From the NCBI GenBank assembly GCA_921293015.1, contig OV121091.1, positions 14,661,755 through 14,725,754 of the forward strand: DNA of 64,000 nt, read 5' to 3'. The translations under genes and the position numbers were made by a program. Below are positions 14,575 to 24,988 of this stretch, one piece after another. Under the pieces are notes generated by a model, which saw only the letters and a list, made by a program, of their open reading frames with translations, was not told the origin of the DNA and made no database searches. This stretch comes from Phorcus lineatus. Lineage: Eukaryota; Mollusca; Gastropoda; Trochida; Trochidae. Positions within the stretch are counted from its first letter, which is position 1. Each line of letters begins with the position of its first letter.

Positions 14575-15179
14575 TTTCGTCATGTTAAGATTATTCTATT
14601 GATTTAAAAAGGAGGCAAGTTCGCTTTAAATGTCCAGAAAAGTTCGATTTATATATTATACTTTGAATAAGACTAAAGATGTATCAAGTAAAAGTGCCGT
14701 TCACAATTTTTTCACACAGGGATAAACCACTTTTCTTTTGTTTGTACCTTTTTCTGTGGCTAGTAGCGTCTGTATCTAAGAATACACAACGCTTTATGTT
14801 ACAATGTTCAAAGCATGTTTTACTTTACATGTACATCTATAATCATTGAGGCATGTTCAAGTACTCGGTATTCTTTATTGTAACGTATTGATGTTCCTTA
14901 CATTTGTTCATACTCATATACCAGATCCATTTTCTTTGCACACAATGCACTGGTCTGAAATTAAAAAATCTAAACATTTACAATCCACTCGAATCAAAAA
15001 TTGTTCCGTGCATTTGAATTGTGAGGAGGTTTTCATTTTCTCTGACTCATCCTGTCTTTCAGTTTGTTTGATATCTATAAAGCAATTCTTTTTAACAGGA
15101 ATGCGATAGTATATGTATATTTTATAACGGTTTATTTCAATGCATCTTTGATCACTTTTTACCTTGTCTTACATCTATA
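14575..15179. other. Non-coding spacer between two SINEs
   Basis: A+T-rich sequence with one open frame (14846-15109) that has no recognisable domain. The eight bases CTTACATC at 15168-15175 form the left target duplication of the following SINE. Confidence 0.6.
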
Positions 15180-15497
15180 GGGGCGGGATAGCGCAGTAGT
15201 TAGCGCGTTCGGCTTTGAAACAAGAGGTCCGTGGTTCGAATCCCGCCATGGGCTCGGCAACTTTGTCTGCAGTAGAGAACTGTTCTACACGCAGTCAGGT
15301 TTGGATACAATGCTTCAATGAATTTCAGTGCAGTACCACCCATGGTTCGCTAGTTCCAGCCGATTAACGCAGGTTTCACCGCAATGCATATAGCCACACT
15401 GTTGTTGCGGGCTTTCTCCCTGCAATAATACTAGCAGCCGCGATATAATTGAAATAATCTTGAAAGCGGCGTTAAACCCCATATCACCTCACCTCAC
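15180..15497 (+). mobile_element. tRNA-derived SINE, family 1, full-length copy
   Basis: The head GGGCGGGATAGCGCAGTAG holds an A box at 15189-15207 and a perfect B box GGTTCGAATCCC at 15233-15244. The body runs through a GCTCGGCAACTTTGTCTGC segment, a CGGGCTTTCTCCCTGCAATA segment and GCGGCGTTAAACCCC to a repeated TCACC tail. An 8-bp direct repeat, CTTACATC, flanks it (15168-15175 and 15498-15505), as expected for target-primed insertion. Of the four family 1 copies this has the most intact body. It would be transcribed by RNA polymerase III and moved by a LINE that is not in this window. Confidence 0.92.
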
Positions 15498-16500
15498 CTT
15501 ACATCGAAGTTCAATGTTCAAGCATGATTGATCCGTAGGCCTGAGTTCAATGCATTAAATTCGTGCGCAAGTGTCGTTTTATGCGTTTTCTTATATTTTA
15601 TCACAAATCTTTACCTTCTGTTACATTTGTGAATGGAGACACACAACATGTGAACATATGTGACTTTTGGCTGAACGTGTAGTTTACAATGTAGTTAGCT
15701 CGTGACTGATGCTTTTTATCTGGTCTTAATGACTGCAATCGTTCAAATGAACTCGGGTACAATGAATTACTTGGAATAAATTTGCGTTTTAATAGCTTAG
15801 ATGAAGTTTTTGTGTGTCTATAGTCAATGTTTAATATGTATCATATAAAAGCAAACATTCACAACGGTCCTAACTATAATCATTAGGTTTGAATGTATGC
15901 GGTGTTCATATATTTTGTATCTTATTTCAAGTGGACAAAGGTGAGGCGACTCAAACTGATCTTGATTTTTATTACAATCAATTTGGATTAAAACAGATGA
16001 CAAACGTCTGTGAAAGCTTGCCTTGGGATTTGTATTAAAGATCACTGTCTATTACCGGAGGGATGTGTGGATATTGGATTCGATATCAGAAGCGTCTTGG
16101 GGTTGAGAGCCGATGAGATTTAGTTGTTTACATGGAAACAGCGCGTACAAGGTTAAAGTGAATAAGGCTAGATTTTTCTAAATTCTAATAGCAGATGTAC
16201 AGCCTTACTTAAATATATTAAGACACGAGACGTTTGTATAGACTGCTTTGTATTTCCTTGATTGCTTTTTATTCTGCTTGTGACTGGAACGCTAGTATAC
16301 GAACGATCCTGTTGTATACGTTATACATATACATGTATAGGATAAGTGAAGTTCATCTCTTTGTATGCAAGTGAATTGATTTTGAAATATTCAAAAATAT
16401 GCACTTGAGGTAAAATGAATATTTGGATTCAAGTTTTAATGTCTTTGTTCACCTTTATAAGCCTGCAAAAGTAAAATACAAAAAGGTTAGATTAAAACGC

Positions 16501-16767
16501 TTATTCGATATTTAATATCTCTGTCATTTCTTGAAATTCCCCAATTTTAAGTTCATGTGGCAATATATATAGATAACAGTCTTTATTAACGATCAAGTTA
16601 TCAAGTTTTCTTACATCAACCTGAGAGATCTGGTTCAATGTAATCGAGTCCAACCAAGGCATAAACCATCCCAGTGCATACTCATTTCCATGTTCAGAAA
16701 TAGATTCGATTGGAGTTAATGATTGTATTATGGACGCCATTGGGCTTGAAATTAAAGTCAAACACAT
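16501..16767 (-). CDS. Unrecognised small open frame, doubtful
   Basis: An 88-codon minus-strand frame, ending in TAA at the low-coordinate side, has a balanced amino-acid composition (acidic, polar and hydrophobic residues mixed) that is unlike the Phe/Tyr/Ile-rich chance frames elsewhere. The C-terminal part contains NQISQVDVRKL and ILPHELKIGEF. An internal Met at codon 10 is an alternative start. There is no signal peptide, domain or splice signal that I recognise, and no paralogue in the window. It could be an exon fragment, a decayed element or chance. Confidence 0.15.
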   Translation of the reverse strand: MCLTLISSPMASIIQSLTPIESISEHGNEYALGWFMPWLDSITLNQISQVDVRKLDNLIVNKDCYLYILPHELKIGEFQEMTEILNIE

Positions 16768-19355
16768 GGGGGTAACCCTGGAACTTCAAATTCGTGTAAT
16801 TGTTGACACAGTCGCAACGTGCAAGACTTTACAAGTATATGTTGTATGGGGTTGATTTTGAATTAACGGGGAAAGATCGAAGATTATTTATCGATCAGGC
16901 CTTGTTGATTAGCTCTAGAATTCAGGTACATTTCTCCTGAACAATGTATCGTGAGTAGTTTTCCAGGTTTCGCGTGATAATTCAAAGTTAATAGATTCAA
17001 AGTTCCCCTATCGAGGAAAAAGAAATTGTGACTATGTCAATGGTTGCTGATTTGAATTATTCTACGGGCAATGTTATTTTTCTTTTATCATCGTTTTTTG
17101 TGTTGTTGTTTACACTATTGATACTTTATAACCATGTCAATAGGACAGGTATTCGATATATCCAAATAGCAAATGATTCAAATGTGTTCCACTATCACGA
17201 CTAAATACGTGCTTCTGTTCATGCTTTACAGTGGTGTTTTAGAAATTCAGTTCGAATATTTTTGCGATTTAGTAACAAAATGTGAGACTATATATATAAC
17301 ATGATTATTAATGAGGTCTGCTTCAATGCTTTGTTCGAGACATTACTTATGATAAATAGAAAATGGCTGTTCAATTAAAAAGAAAAAAAGCTGAACTTAA
17401 AGTATTCTTTAAACATGTCATATTTTTATCCTCAATTGCTCAAGTACATCCTCACTTAGCAGGAATTTGCTGTAATGTTTGTAAACCTGACGTTAAATTG
17501 ATTTCCCGATCGATGCGATCTTAAAATATTACGTCGTAATGAGCACACAAGCAAGTGAACAGCTTCCTAAATGCCAAATGATTTTCATCCTCAAGTAATT
17601 TGCAACGCTGACGAATCGTATCTCAGCTCCAGGGGGTCTCAATTCATTAACTTATATAGATTCCTGTCCTATGTGATCGGCACTTCTTTCGCTGCCAAGT
17701 CTTAGACTTTTGTCAATTAAAACCCCCGCGATCATAGAGGAATTCTATGATTTGCCATAACGATTGGTGAAAACGGCCATTTCATTGATTAAGTACTGTT
17801 GATTTATTTCGGTCATATTTCATGGGATTATTGGCTTTCATCGGCTTTGTGAGGCCATATTAGGAGAACGATTGTAGTCTACGAGTCAACGTACAAATAC
17901 AGCCTAACGTTTCCATATCAATATCCCCTTACACTGACTACCAATTTCCACAAATTAGCTGGCCCAGACTGTGTTATCAATGTACTTTGGATTATGAAAA
18001 TTTATGATATTTCATAACGAATTCTATTCTCTTTTTTCATAGTGATGTAGTATAACTTATTTTGTTAACTTTACAATCCAAGAAGTAGTTGTTTTATGCA
18101 TGCATTGATGCTGTGCTGGTTCATTTTCACCGATTTCACCAATTTCTTGATAGTCGCTATGCAAGATTACTACCTCTAGCCAATCATAAATGAACTAATT
18201 TTAAAACCCCTTTTCACTTTTATAAGTTACGAATGAAAATTAATATAAACATTTGAAGCTGTTTATTCGATTCATCAATCATTCGATGATGCCCCTATCA
18301 CAACAGAAGTGGCCTCAGTAAAATTTAGAACCCCGAATGCGTTTTACAATAAATTAGGAGCTCAAACTTTAACTCAATATTCAGGGAGCTAGAAGGTGGT
18401 TTCTTTCTTTTGTTTATTTATTTAGCATTGAAAATTGAAACTTTCTTCCATTATGTTCTGGCCGGAACGTTATAGGTTCTTCATCGCGTTTTTTAAGGAA
18501 ATAAAGTGGTAAACGGAAATGAGTGTCACCGTTTACAAGACAATGTTTTTAATCAAAAGCATGAGTTCGGTTCAAGTTCGGTTTAGCAACGCGAATTCAT
18601 TTCTCAATCTGTCATGTTTAAAATGTGTTCACATTAAAATGGCTGTATGATATTTCGTTTCCTGTGTGACAGCTTATCCTACGACTACAAATAAATGGGT
18701 TGAGTAATGATATGTTTTACCCTTGGAATAACATAGTTTTGTTTGCAGATACATAATGTAATAGGCAGATTTTGAACAAATAGAAATTACAAAGAACGTG
18801 CTTTTTTCCTTTAAGGTCTATTTTAAATCCTCAACCATATTACGTAAATCTTCAGTACATTATCTAGATATGTAGATTTATTTCATTAAAATTTGCTTGT
18901 GAAAAAATGTAAATGACTTCAAGTGATTTCATGTCCCTGTTAGTTGAGTATTCTGAATGGTTTACTTCTCTGATTCATCCTAACAATATTTATGAATATA
19001 CCTTTTTAATTTGTGCCATGATTTTTTAGTACAACGTGTCCTCAAGTATCCAATAAAAGCTTTAAATAAAAGACAATGTTATTCTATACTCTTGTGACTC
19101 AAAAGGAAAACATATCTATATAATTTATAAAACTTAAAATCTATTAACTTTTTAGGTTTTTACACATGCTCTACTGTTTGGCTTAATTTTGCAGGATATC
19201 CTTGTTTTCAGTAGATAATTACATAAGATGACTTTAAATGATATATCCTGCCTCGATGTTGATCGAAATATAATAAGAGTTTGTATGCAAAGATAATGTT
19301 TGTGTGCTTAAGTGGATAAAGAAAGATGAAACATTTCTTTATCCTCCCAGGCGAA

Positions 19356-19375
19356 GCATCGTGGCGCCATGATGC
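19356..19375. repeat. Near-perfect 20-bp palindrome
   Basis: GCATCGTGGCGCCATGATGC reads the same on both strands except for one pair. It is notably G+C-rich for this window and has GGCGCC at its centre. It could be a dimeric protein binding site or the joined ends of an old element; neither is shown. Confidence 0.4.
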
Positions 19376-20482
19376 GTTAGTATAATCATTCCCTGGTGAC
19401 CGATAGATGCACTGCTTTCCCTTGCTTCGCACTAAAAACGATTTTATAGATTTTTATGTTGAAAGCGTAATTTGATGCGCTGTAATGCTTTTAAATGTAC
19501 TGTCCAATGTTCATATAATAATTAATTTTTTCATCCCCTGCATATTTCAATACGTATATCAAAGGAGAAACCTAATTCAATACAAGATTCTGAAATGTAC
19601 AAATGTAAAGGCTTCTTTTAAATCTAATATTGATCTTAAACCAGGACAGTTTGATATTTACGTTTGATATTTACGTATATCACGTTTTGGCATTTGGTAT
19701 ACTGTTAGCACTTAATTGTGTTTTTTGACAAGATAGTATTACATTATATAATAATGATGAAGATTATTTTAGTAGATTAACACGAACAAAACGTTGCTTT
19801 TGATGTTAAAAGGTGATAATTAGTCGTTTTATGTTTTATGATAAACTTATCATTTCTATCAATTTGTGGTCTTAACAATTTTGGTTAGAAAGCTCACCAA
19901 ATAGCGATCATCTGTATTTTCTGCATCAGATATTGAATACTACAGATATAAATATTTACATTTTTGACATGTAGTTAAGTAATAATCGAAATATCACTAT
20001 TGCAGTCATAATTCCTTTAATATTCGATAACCTTAATGAATTTAACTTGTGCAAAACTGTGATGGTAAAAAACATATTTATTTGCAGGTTTAATCAGGAC
20101 ATAAAGGCGTGTTATTTGCAAGTTATATTGTGATACATGATATCTGATTGCTTAAAGTAGCAAATAAAATCTATATAAGCCACCTTTGCTTTGTCGAGGA
20201 TAATCGTAGTGATGAAAGCTTCTTTTGTAGGGATATTCACATTCGTCATTGTTATTGTAATCGGACGTTGCAAGCATCATGTCATGAAGCCACGATATCA
20301 AATGACAAATGCGGGAAATGTATCGCACTTTTTTGTGTGTGCACAATTCATCTACATGTGCCATGTAGATTATGACGTCAGGCAAATGCCAATTCAATCT
20401 TCAAAAATGCACATTACACGTGGTTTCAAGTGGTTCTGTGTATAGTTTAGTTGGTCGATATCAATGACGTTCAGCAACAACA

Positions 20483-20800
20483 GGCGTAGCTTGCTCATTG
20501 GTTGGGTGACCTTGATAAACTTTGAGTTTGAAGGGTTATTCCCTGCCTAAAATTGATACAGGAGTTGAGAGATTTGTGGTCTCACCTTTTGCTTGAGGCT
20601 TGAGGACAATTGGGTACCTGGTTTGGAAGTAAAGGCAACACGACAAATTACCTGCGCCTTAATATGCAGCTAGGTTGCATACTCCCAGGAAGTTGAGAAT
20701 GAATAAGGGACGACTTTGGTCCTTTCACTGGGTTAATAATGTGTGTGGCCCTTTGAGTATACCCTTTATGGTATGAAGTTCAGTGAAAAATATATCTTCG
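20483..20800 (+). mobile_element. tRNA-derived SINE, family 2, diverged copy
   Basis: The segment begins GGCGTAGCTTGCTCATTGG (A-box-like), then GGGTGACC, then GAGTTTGAAGGGTTATTCCC (B-box region). It continues through TTGGGTACCTGG to GGGTTAATAATGTGTG and CCCTTTGAGT. The same landmarks occur in the same order, inverted, in the element at 23799-24113 (GGCGTGGCTCACCG, GGGTTACC, GAGTTCAAGGTTTACTCCC, GGGTACCTGG, GGGTAATAATGATTGTGAAG). That shared order shows that both belong to one family, although this copy is heavily decayed and its 3' tail is unclear. Confidence 0.55.
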
Positions 20801-22840
20801 ATATATTCGAGTTTGTGTAAGCGCATCTACTGTTCTGTTTATTGTTGATACTAGATTTTACATAAATGGACTGGACTGGCACTTCAACACCCACGTATTG
20901 ATAAAGATACAAAACCAGAGACAGGAATGTCTGACATTTTAAAATCGTAAGGGTTTGAATGACACTAAAACGTCTCTTACGTACAACTGATTAATACATG
21001 ATAGCAATCATAATTTATCAAGTGTCACTGTAAAGTAATAAAATAAAGGTTAAAGTCATTATTTGTTATCTAATTCTGGACAACTGAACTAGGCAAGCGC
21101 AAATGAGCCAAAGATAACTTTGGAAATTTCCCAAAGAAGAAAACAAAAACAAAACCAGGTTTGTAGTATGCAATGCAAGTATTTCGATTTTAGCACAAAA
21201 AGGCATTCGTTTGATTATCTTTGAAAACATCACTTTGCGTTTACAAATGAATATGCAAGTTTTGTAAAATATAAAATATAAAATGAAAAATTGTAAAGTT
21301 AGAACACAGTTTAAACGGGCAACATTATTGTCTTTTTACTTTTGTTGAATTGCTGACATGCTGCTGTTTATTATATCTATACTGGAAAAATGTTTCTGTG
21401 CTCAGATTAATTGCATTTATCTCGTTAGTCAATATCGTAACATCGTCAGGCGCTATATGAGTTATCGCAAATTCAGCACTATATAAATTCAACTGAAGGT
21501 GCAAGATAAAGTTAAGAGGAATGCTATTAAATATCATCATAAATGGTAAAACAGCACCCACGTTTTTGCCCTTTTTCACCTGATCACCGGTATAGATCAT
21601 AACCGGAAATTGTTCAAATTATCATTAACAGAACGCAATCATAAAACCAATGCTCATGCTTTGTTTTCAGTTTCTTAAAATCTTGTCACGTCCTCTTGTT
21701 TTGAGTATTTCATAACCACTTTGTCTTTAAAAATGTGAGATTACACCAAAATTCTCTGAAAAATTGACTGTTTTTGATAATTACGCTTTCAACATCGATT
21801 ACAATAAAGAAATCAATCATAAGTATTGATCAAGTGTTTAGGGGTTTCATGCGTGTCATGTCTTTACTTCGCCTCTGCAGTAATTGACAATGAGTGTGTT
21901 CGATCACTTATCCTGGCACGGGCTCTTTGACTAATGATGTAATCAATGTAAGAAGATGGAGTGTTGTTCTAAGAGGATTGAGGAACCTGTTCAGACAAGG
22001 CACAACCTGAATGCCAGTATCTCGACAAAACGGTGCTAATCAATATCAAGTCCATGTCTTCTGGTTCTAAGAAATCGTGATGTCCACACGAAAGGGCTGT
22101 TCAATATATTTTTAGGGCCATCATACAGTGATCTTCTCTACCAAGGTCAAAAGTCTTCATATTCCATCAATTTCATTTTATTCTCTAAAGACCACAAATG
22201 GTTTTATAAGAATGCAAATAGAAGAGTATTCATAATCAACAGTCAAACTAGCTTTGCGTTGAAACAAGATATGAAGATACTAGTATATCAGTGAAAACAT
22301 GGCCATTTGCTGCAAGACATATGTGTCTTAATTTGCTATGATAATTGTGGACGCATCAAACTTAGTCAATTCTCAGGTTTAAACAAGCATGTAAAGAATA
22401 TCATGACAAAAAACATCACATTTAAGATGAGTATAAACAGAATTAATGTCATAATTGTATAGAATATAATCTTATCTTCCATAAATATCGAAACATCTAT
22501 TTCCCAATTCCCAAAATATTCCAAAACTCTAAAATGGTACCAGAAGATGTTCTAGAGGCATTGAAAAATCCTACTAATGATGGTACTACCTAGCGTATAT
22601 GATAACATCTTTGAGTGGCATTTTAGAAGTTGGAAATCATATATGGATGACAACTTCTTTATTCTAAAACGTCGCGTTCTCAGAATAAAAAAAAACTGTT
22701 ATCCATATATTTGTTTCCTATTCCTATGATCTAAGAAGGCAGCTTTGTATTTCATGTTCTTTAAGACATGAAATATATCTTGTTATTGTATGTGATAAAA
22801 AATTTTCCATGTTATACCATGTTAATATCGAAGTCACAAT
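20801..22840. other. Non-coding A+T-rich DNA
   Basis: Nothing supportable was seen beyond short chance frames such as 21325-21600 (minus strand). Confidence 0.55.
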
Positions 22841-22851
22841 TAGTCACTTGC

Positions 22852-23134
22852 AAGGGGGCGGGAAAGCGCAGTGGTTAGCGCGTTCGGCTTCGGATCAAGA
22901 GGTCCGTGGTTCGAATCCCGCCAAGGGCTCGGCAACTTTGTCTGCAGTAGAGGACTGTTCTACACGCAGTCAAGTTTGGGTGCAACGTTTCACTAAATTT
23001 CAGTGCAGTACCACCCACGGTTCGCTAGTTCCAGCCGATGTTCGTAGGTTGTGTTGTGTAATTGTCTAATACTAGTAGCCGCGATATAAGTGAAATAGTC
23101 TTGAAAGCGGCATTAAACTTTATATCACCTCACC
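22852..23134 (+). mobile_element. tRNA-derived SINE, family 1, internally deleted copy
   Basis: The head GGGGGCGGGAAAGCGCAGTGG carries an A box at 22864-22882 and a perfect B box GGTTCGAATCCC at 22908-22919. The body matches the copy at 15180 closely but lacks the section corresponding to the CGGGCTTTCTCCCTGCAATA segment, and rejoins at CTAATACTAGTAGCC. It ends in ATTAAACTTTATATCACCTC. A perfect 11-bp target duplication, TAGTCACTTGC, brackets it (22841-22851 and 23135-23145). This is the best evidence of insertion by reverse transcription in the window. The open frame at 22809-23069 is a by-product of the SINE. Confidence 0.95.
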
Positions 23135-23145
23135 TAGTCACTTGC

Positions 23146-23798
23146 TATAGTTTGAATGAAATTAACTGCTGCTATTAGCGTTAGTCCTTTTAAGTGACAG
23201 CTTGTCAGCACAACGTTTAGTCCACATCTGGTATATGTTGTTAAACTTAATTTCAATGGGATGCATGGTTTTAATTCCTTGTTCAACACGTGCTACCAGT
23301 ATAGAAATAGTTACAGGCATATTTAGACATGTCATTCTTGTAATTTATAGGAAAACAAGGCCTGTTCAGAGATACGACAGGACCATTAACCTGTATTTGC
23401 TACAGCTTGTGACGGATAGCATTAAAGGGTCAGTTGCACGTTTTTTAAAACTTAATTCTAGAAGTTTCATAAACATAAGTTTATACCAAATGGGTTTTTT
23501 AAAGGGTAAAATATCTAATCACTCAATCCTGTGAATCGTAGTTGTAGAATAAATTATTTAATATTAAGCAGAAACCTCCGGCGGCCATTTATATGTAAAC
23601 ACCCTTTAATCGTTTGTGATAGGCAAATCGAGTCCCATATGCTTTACTTAACATGGTACGTTCGTTTTTGGACTGCTTCCTTTGATAAAAATCATTGTCT
23701 CTTACAAATAGTAACATTTATTATCGATTGCTATATAAACTGTCCCTGTAATCATAAGTGTTCTTTAACAAAGGCATGACATTCAAATGAGTAGATTT
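23146..23798. other. Non-coding spacer between SINEs
   Basis: Two adjacent open frames (23202-23534 and 23531-23779, plus strand) are among the longer in the window, but show no recognisable domain, start context or paralogue. I treat them as chance. Confidence 0.5.
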
Positions 23799-24163
23799 AA
23801 TAATAATAATACATATTTATAGTCCCGAGTTTCAGCTGGGCTATTCACAGGCGCTTCACAATCATTATTACCCTGGTCTAACCTAAACTGACGATTACAG
23901 CGCTTAAAGGTCCCCTCCAACGCAATCTACACCAGGTACCCATGGCAATTGGTACTGTTGGGTGAACAGAAGCACACTTTGAATAAAGTCCCTTGCCTAA
24001 GGGGACACCACAAGTTTCTCAACACGTGTCTCAGTGTGGGGCAGGGAGTAAACCTTGAACTCTCAGTTATTCTGCAATGATCGGGTAACCCACCCATTCG
24101 GTGAGCCACGCCAGATGTCGCTGAACTTCACCGATAGCGGTCGACTGAGCTACGCACAGGACC
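23799..24163 (-). mobile_element. tRNA-derived SINE, family 2, with AAT tail
   Basis: Read on the minus strand, it runs from GGCGTGGCTCACCG (24112 down to 24099; A-box-like) through GAGTTCAAGGTTTACTCCC (B box) to GGGTAATAATGATTGTGAAG, then GGGACTATAAATATG, and ends in an ATT repeat (23799-23811). A further tRNA-like start, TGCGTAGCTCAGTCGACCG, lies just upstream (about 24162 to 24144), so either the head is longer than in the other copy or two heads are joined. The ATT-type tail and GAAGCGCC motif are typical of invertebrate tRNA SINEs. Confidence 0.75.
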
Positions 24164-24379
24164 ACGTGCAACCACATGGAATGATATCTTATTCACTATT
24201 TGCGAAGATCAGATTATATTTTACATACTTTATGTTTATCTTAAACAGGGAGGATTTGCGAGGAAAGAAAATGCATTCAAGATTAAAAGAAAGGCTATCA
24301 TAATCGATTTCGCATATACTGTGTTTAATCCTTGACTCAAATTACCCAGTCGGAATACATTTCACTCATTTAGGGCTTA

Positions 24380-24672
24380 TGGTATATAATGGATGCGCTG
24401 TCCGACCATCCGTCTGTCCGTAAACATTTCACTTTTCGACTTCTTTTTTGAAAACCACTGCACTGTCTCTAGAGAGATGAATTATGGTATACAGGTACGT
24501 TGAAGCTGAAATTTTGATAACAGACTTTCTTACCCAAAATGAATTATGGATTGTTGATTTGGTGACTGTGGCCCCTCGTTAACGTCACAAGTGGCACACT
24601 CGAAAACCTTATCTCCATTTTGTCCTCTAAACAACATATAGATCCGTTGTACACACCTAGTACCTTGTAAGT
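24380..24672 (+). repeat. Diverged relative of the 12.9 kb tandem repeat
   Basis: Segments such as TTGGTGACTGTGGCCCC, CTTATCTCCATTTTGTCC and GTTGTACACACCTAGTACC follow one another in the same order as the corresponding parts of the 12.9-13.3 kb units. The match is loose. It sits directly upstream of the minus-strand SINE, whose left target duplication (CCTTGTAAG, 24663-24671) lies in its last bases. Confidence 0.35.
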
Positions 24673-24673
24673 T

Positions 24674-24979
24674 TTAGTGAGGTGCGGGGAAGTGAGTTGG
24701 GGTTTAACGCCGCTTTCATGAGTATTTCACTTTTATCAAGGCTGCGAGTACTTTGCAGGGGGAAAGCCTGCAATTAAATTGTGGCTATGCATTGAGATGA
24801 AACCTGCGATTATCGGCCTGAACTAACGAAGCATGGGTGATACTTCCCTGAAATCCCTGAGCATTGCACCCAAACCTTACTTCGTGTAGAACAGTTCTCT
24901 ACCTCAGAGAGATTTGCCGAGCCACTGACAGGATTCGAACCGCGAACATCTTGATCCTAAGCCGAACTCGCTAACCACT
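24674..24979 (-). mobile_element. tRNA-derived SINE, family 1, 5'-truncated
   Basis: On the minus strand the element begins inside its A box (AGTGGTTAGCGAGTTCGGCTT, stated by its ends AGTGG and CGGCTT, about 24979 to 24957) and therefore lacks the GGGCGGGATAGCGC start. The B box GGTTCGAATCC is intact (24941 down to 24931). The body ends at GGCGTTAAACCCCAACTCAC near 24690. A 9-bp near-duplication flanks it: CCTTGTAAG (24663-24671) and CCTTATAAG (24980-24988). Truncation at the 5' end with flanking duplications is typical of incomplete reverse transcription. Confidence 0.88.
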
Positions 24980-24988
24980 CCTTATAAG

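Larger units (their letters stand above)
15506..20482. other. Long non-coding A+T-rich stretch
   Basis: About 5 kb with no mobile element ends or RNA genes that I can support. It contains one open frame of plausible composition (16501-16767, listed separately) and a near-perfect 20-bp palindrome at 19356-19375. The remaining short frames have no recognisable features. Confidence 0.5.

Noticed and set aside
15180..15260. Functional tRNA gene at the SINE head
   Set aside because: A and B boxes are present, but no full cloverleaf closes, and the sequence continues into a SINE body with a tail and target duplications. The same reasoning applies at 14295, 22852 and 24979.
22809..23069. 86-codon plus-strand frame
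   Set aside because: It lies almost wholly within the SINE at 22852-23134; EVRGSNPA is translated B-box sequence.
23202..23779. Two adjoining plus-strand frames (110 and 82 codons) that might be one split gene
   Set aside because: There is no domain, no paralogue, and poor start contexts. Frames of this length occur by chance in 64 kb.
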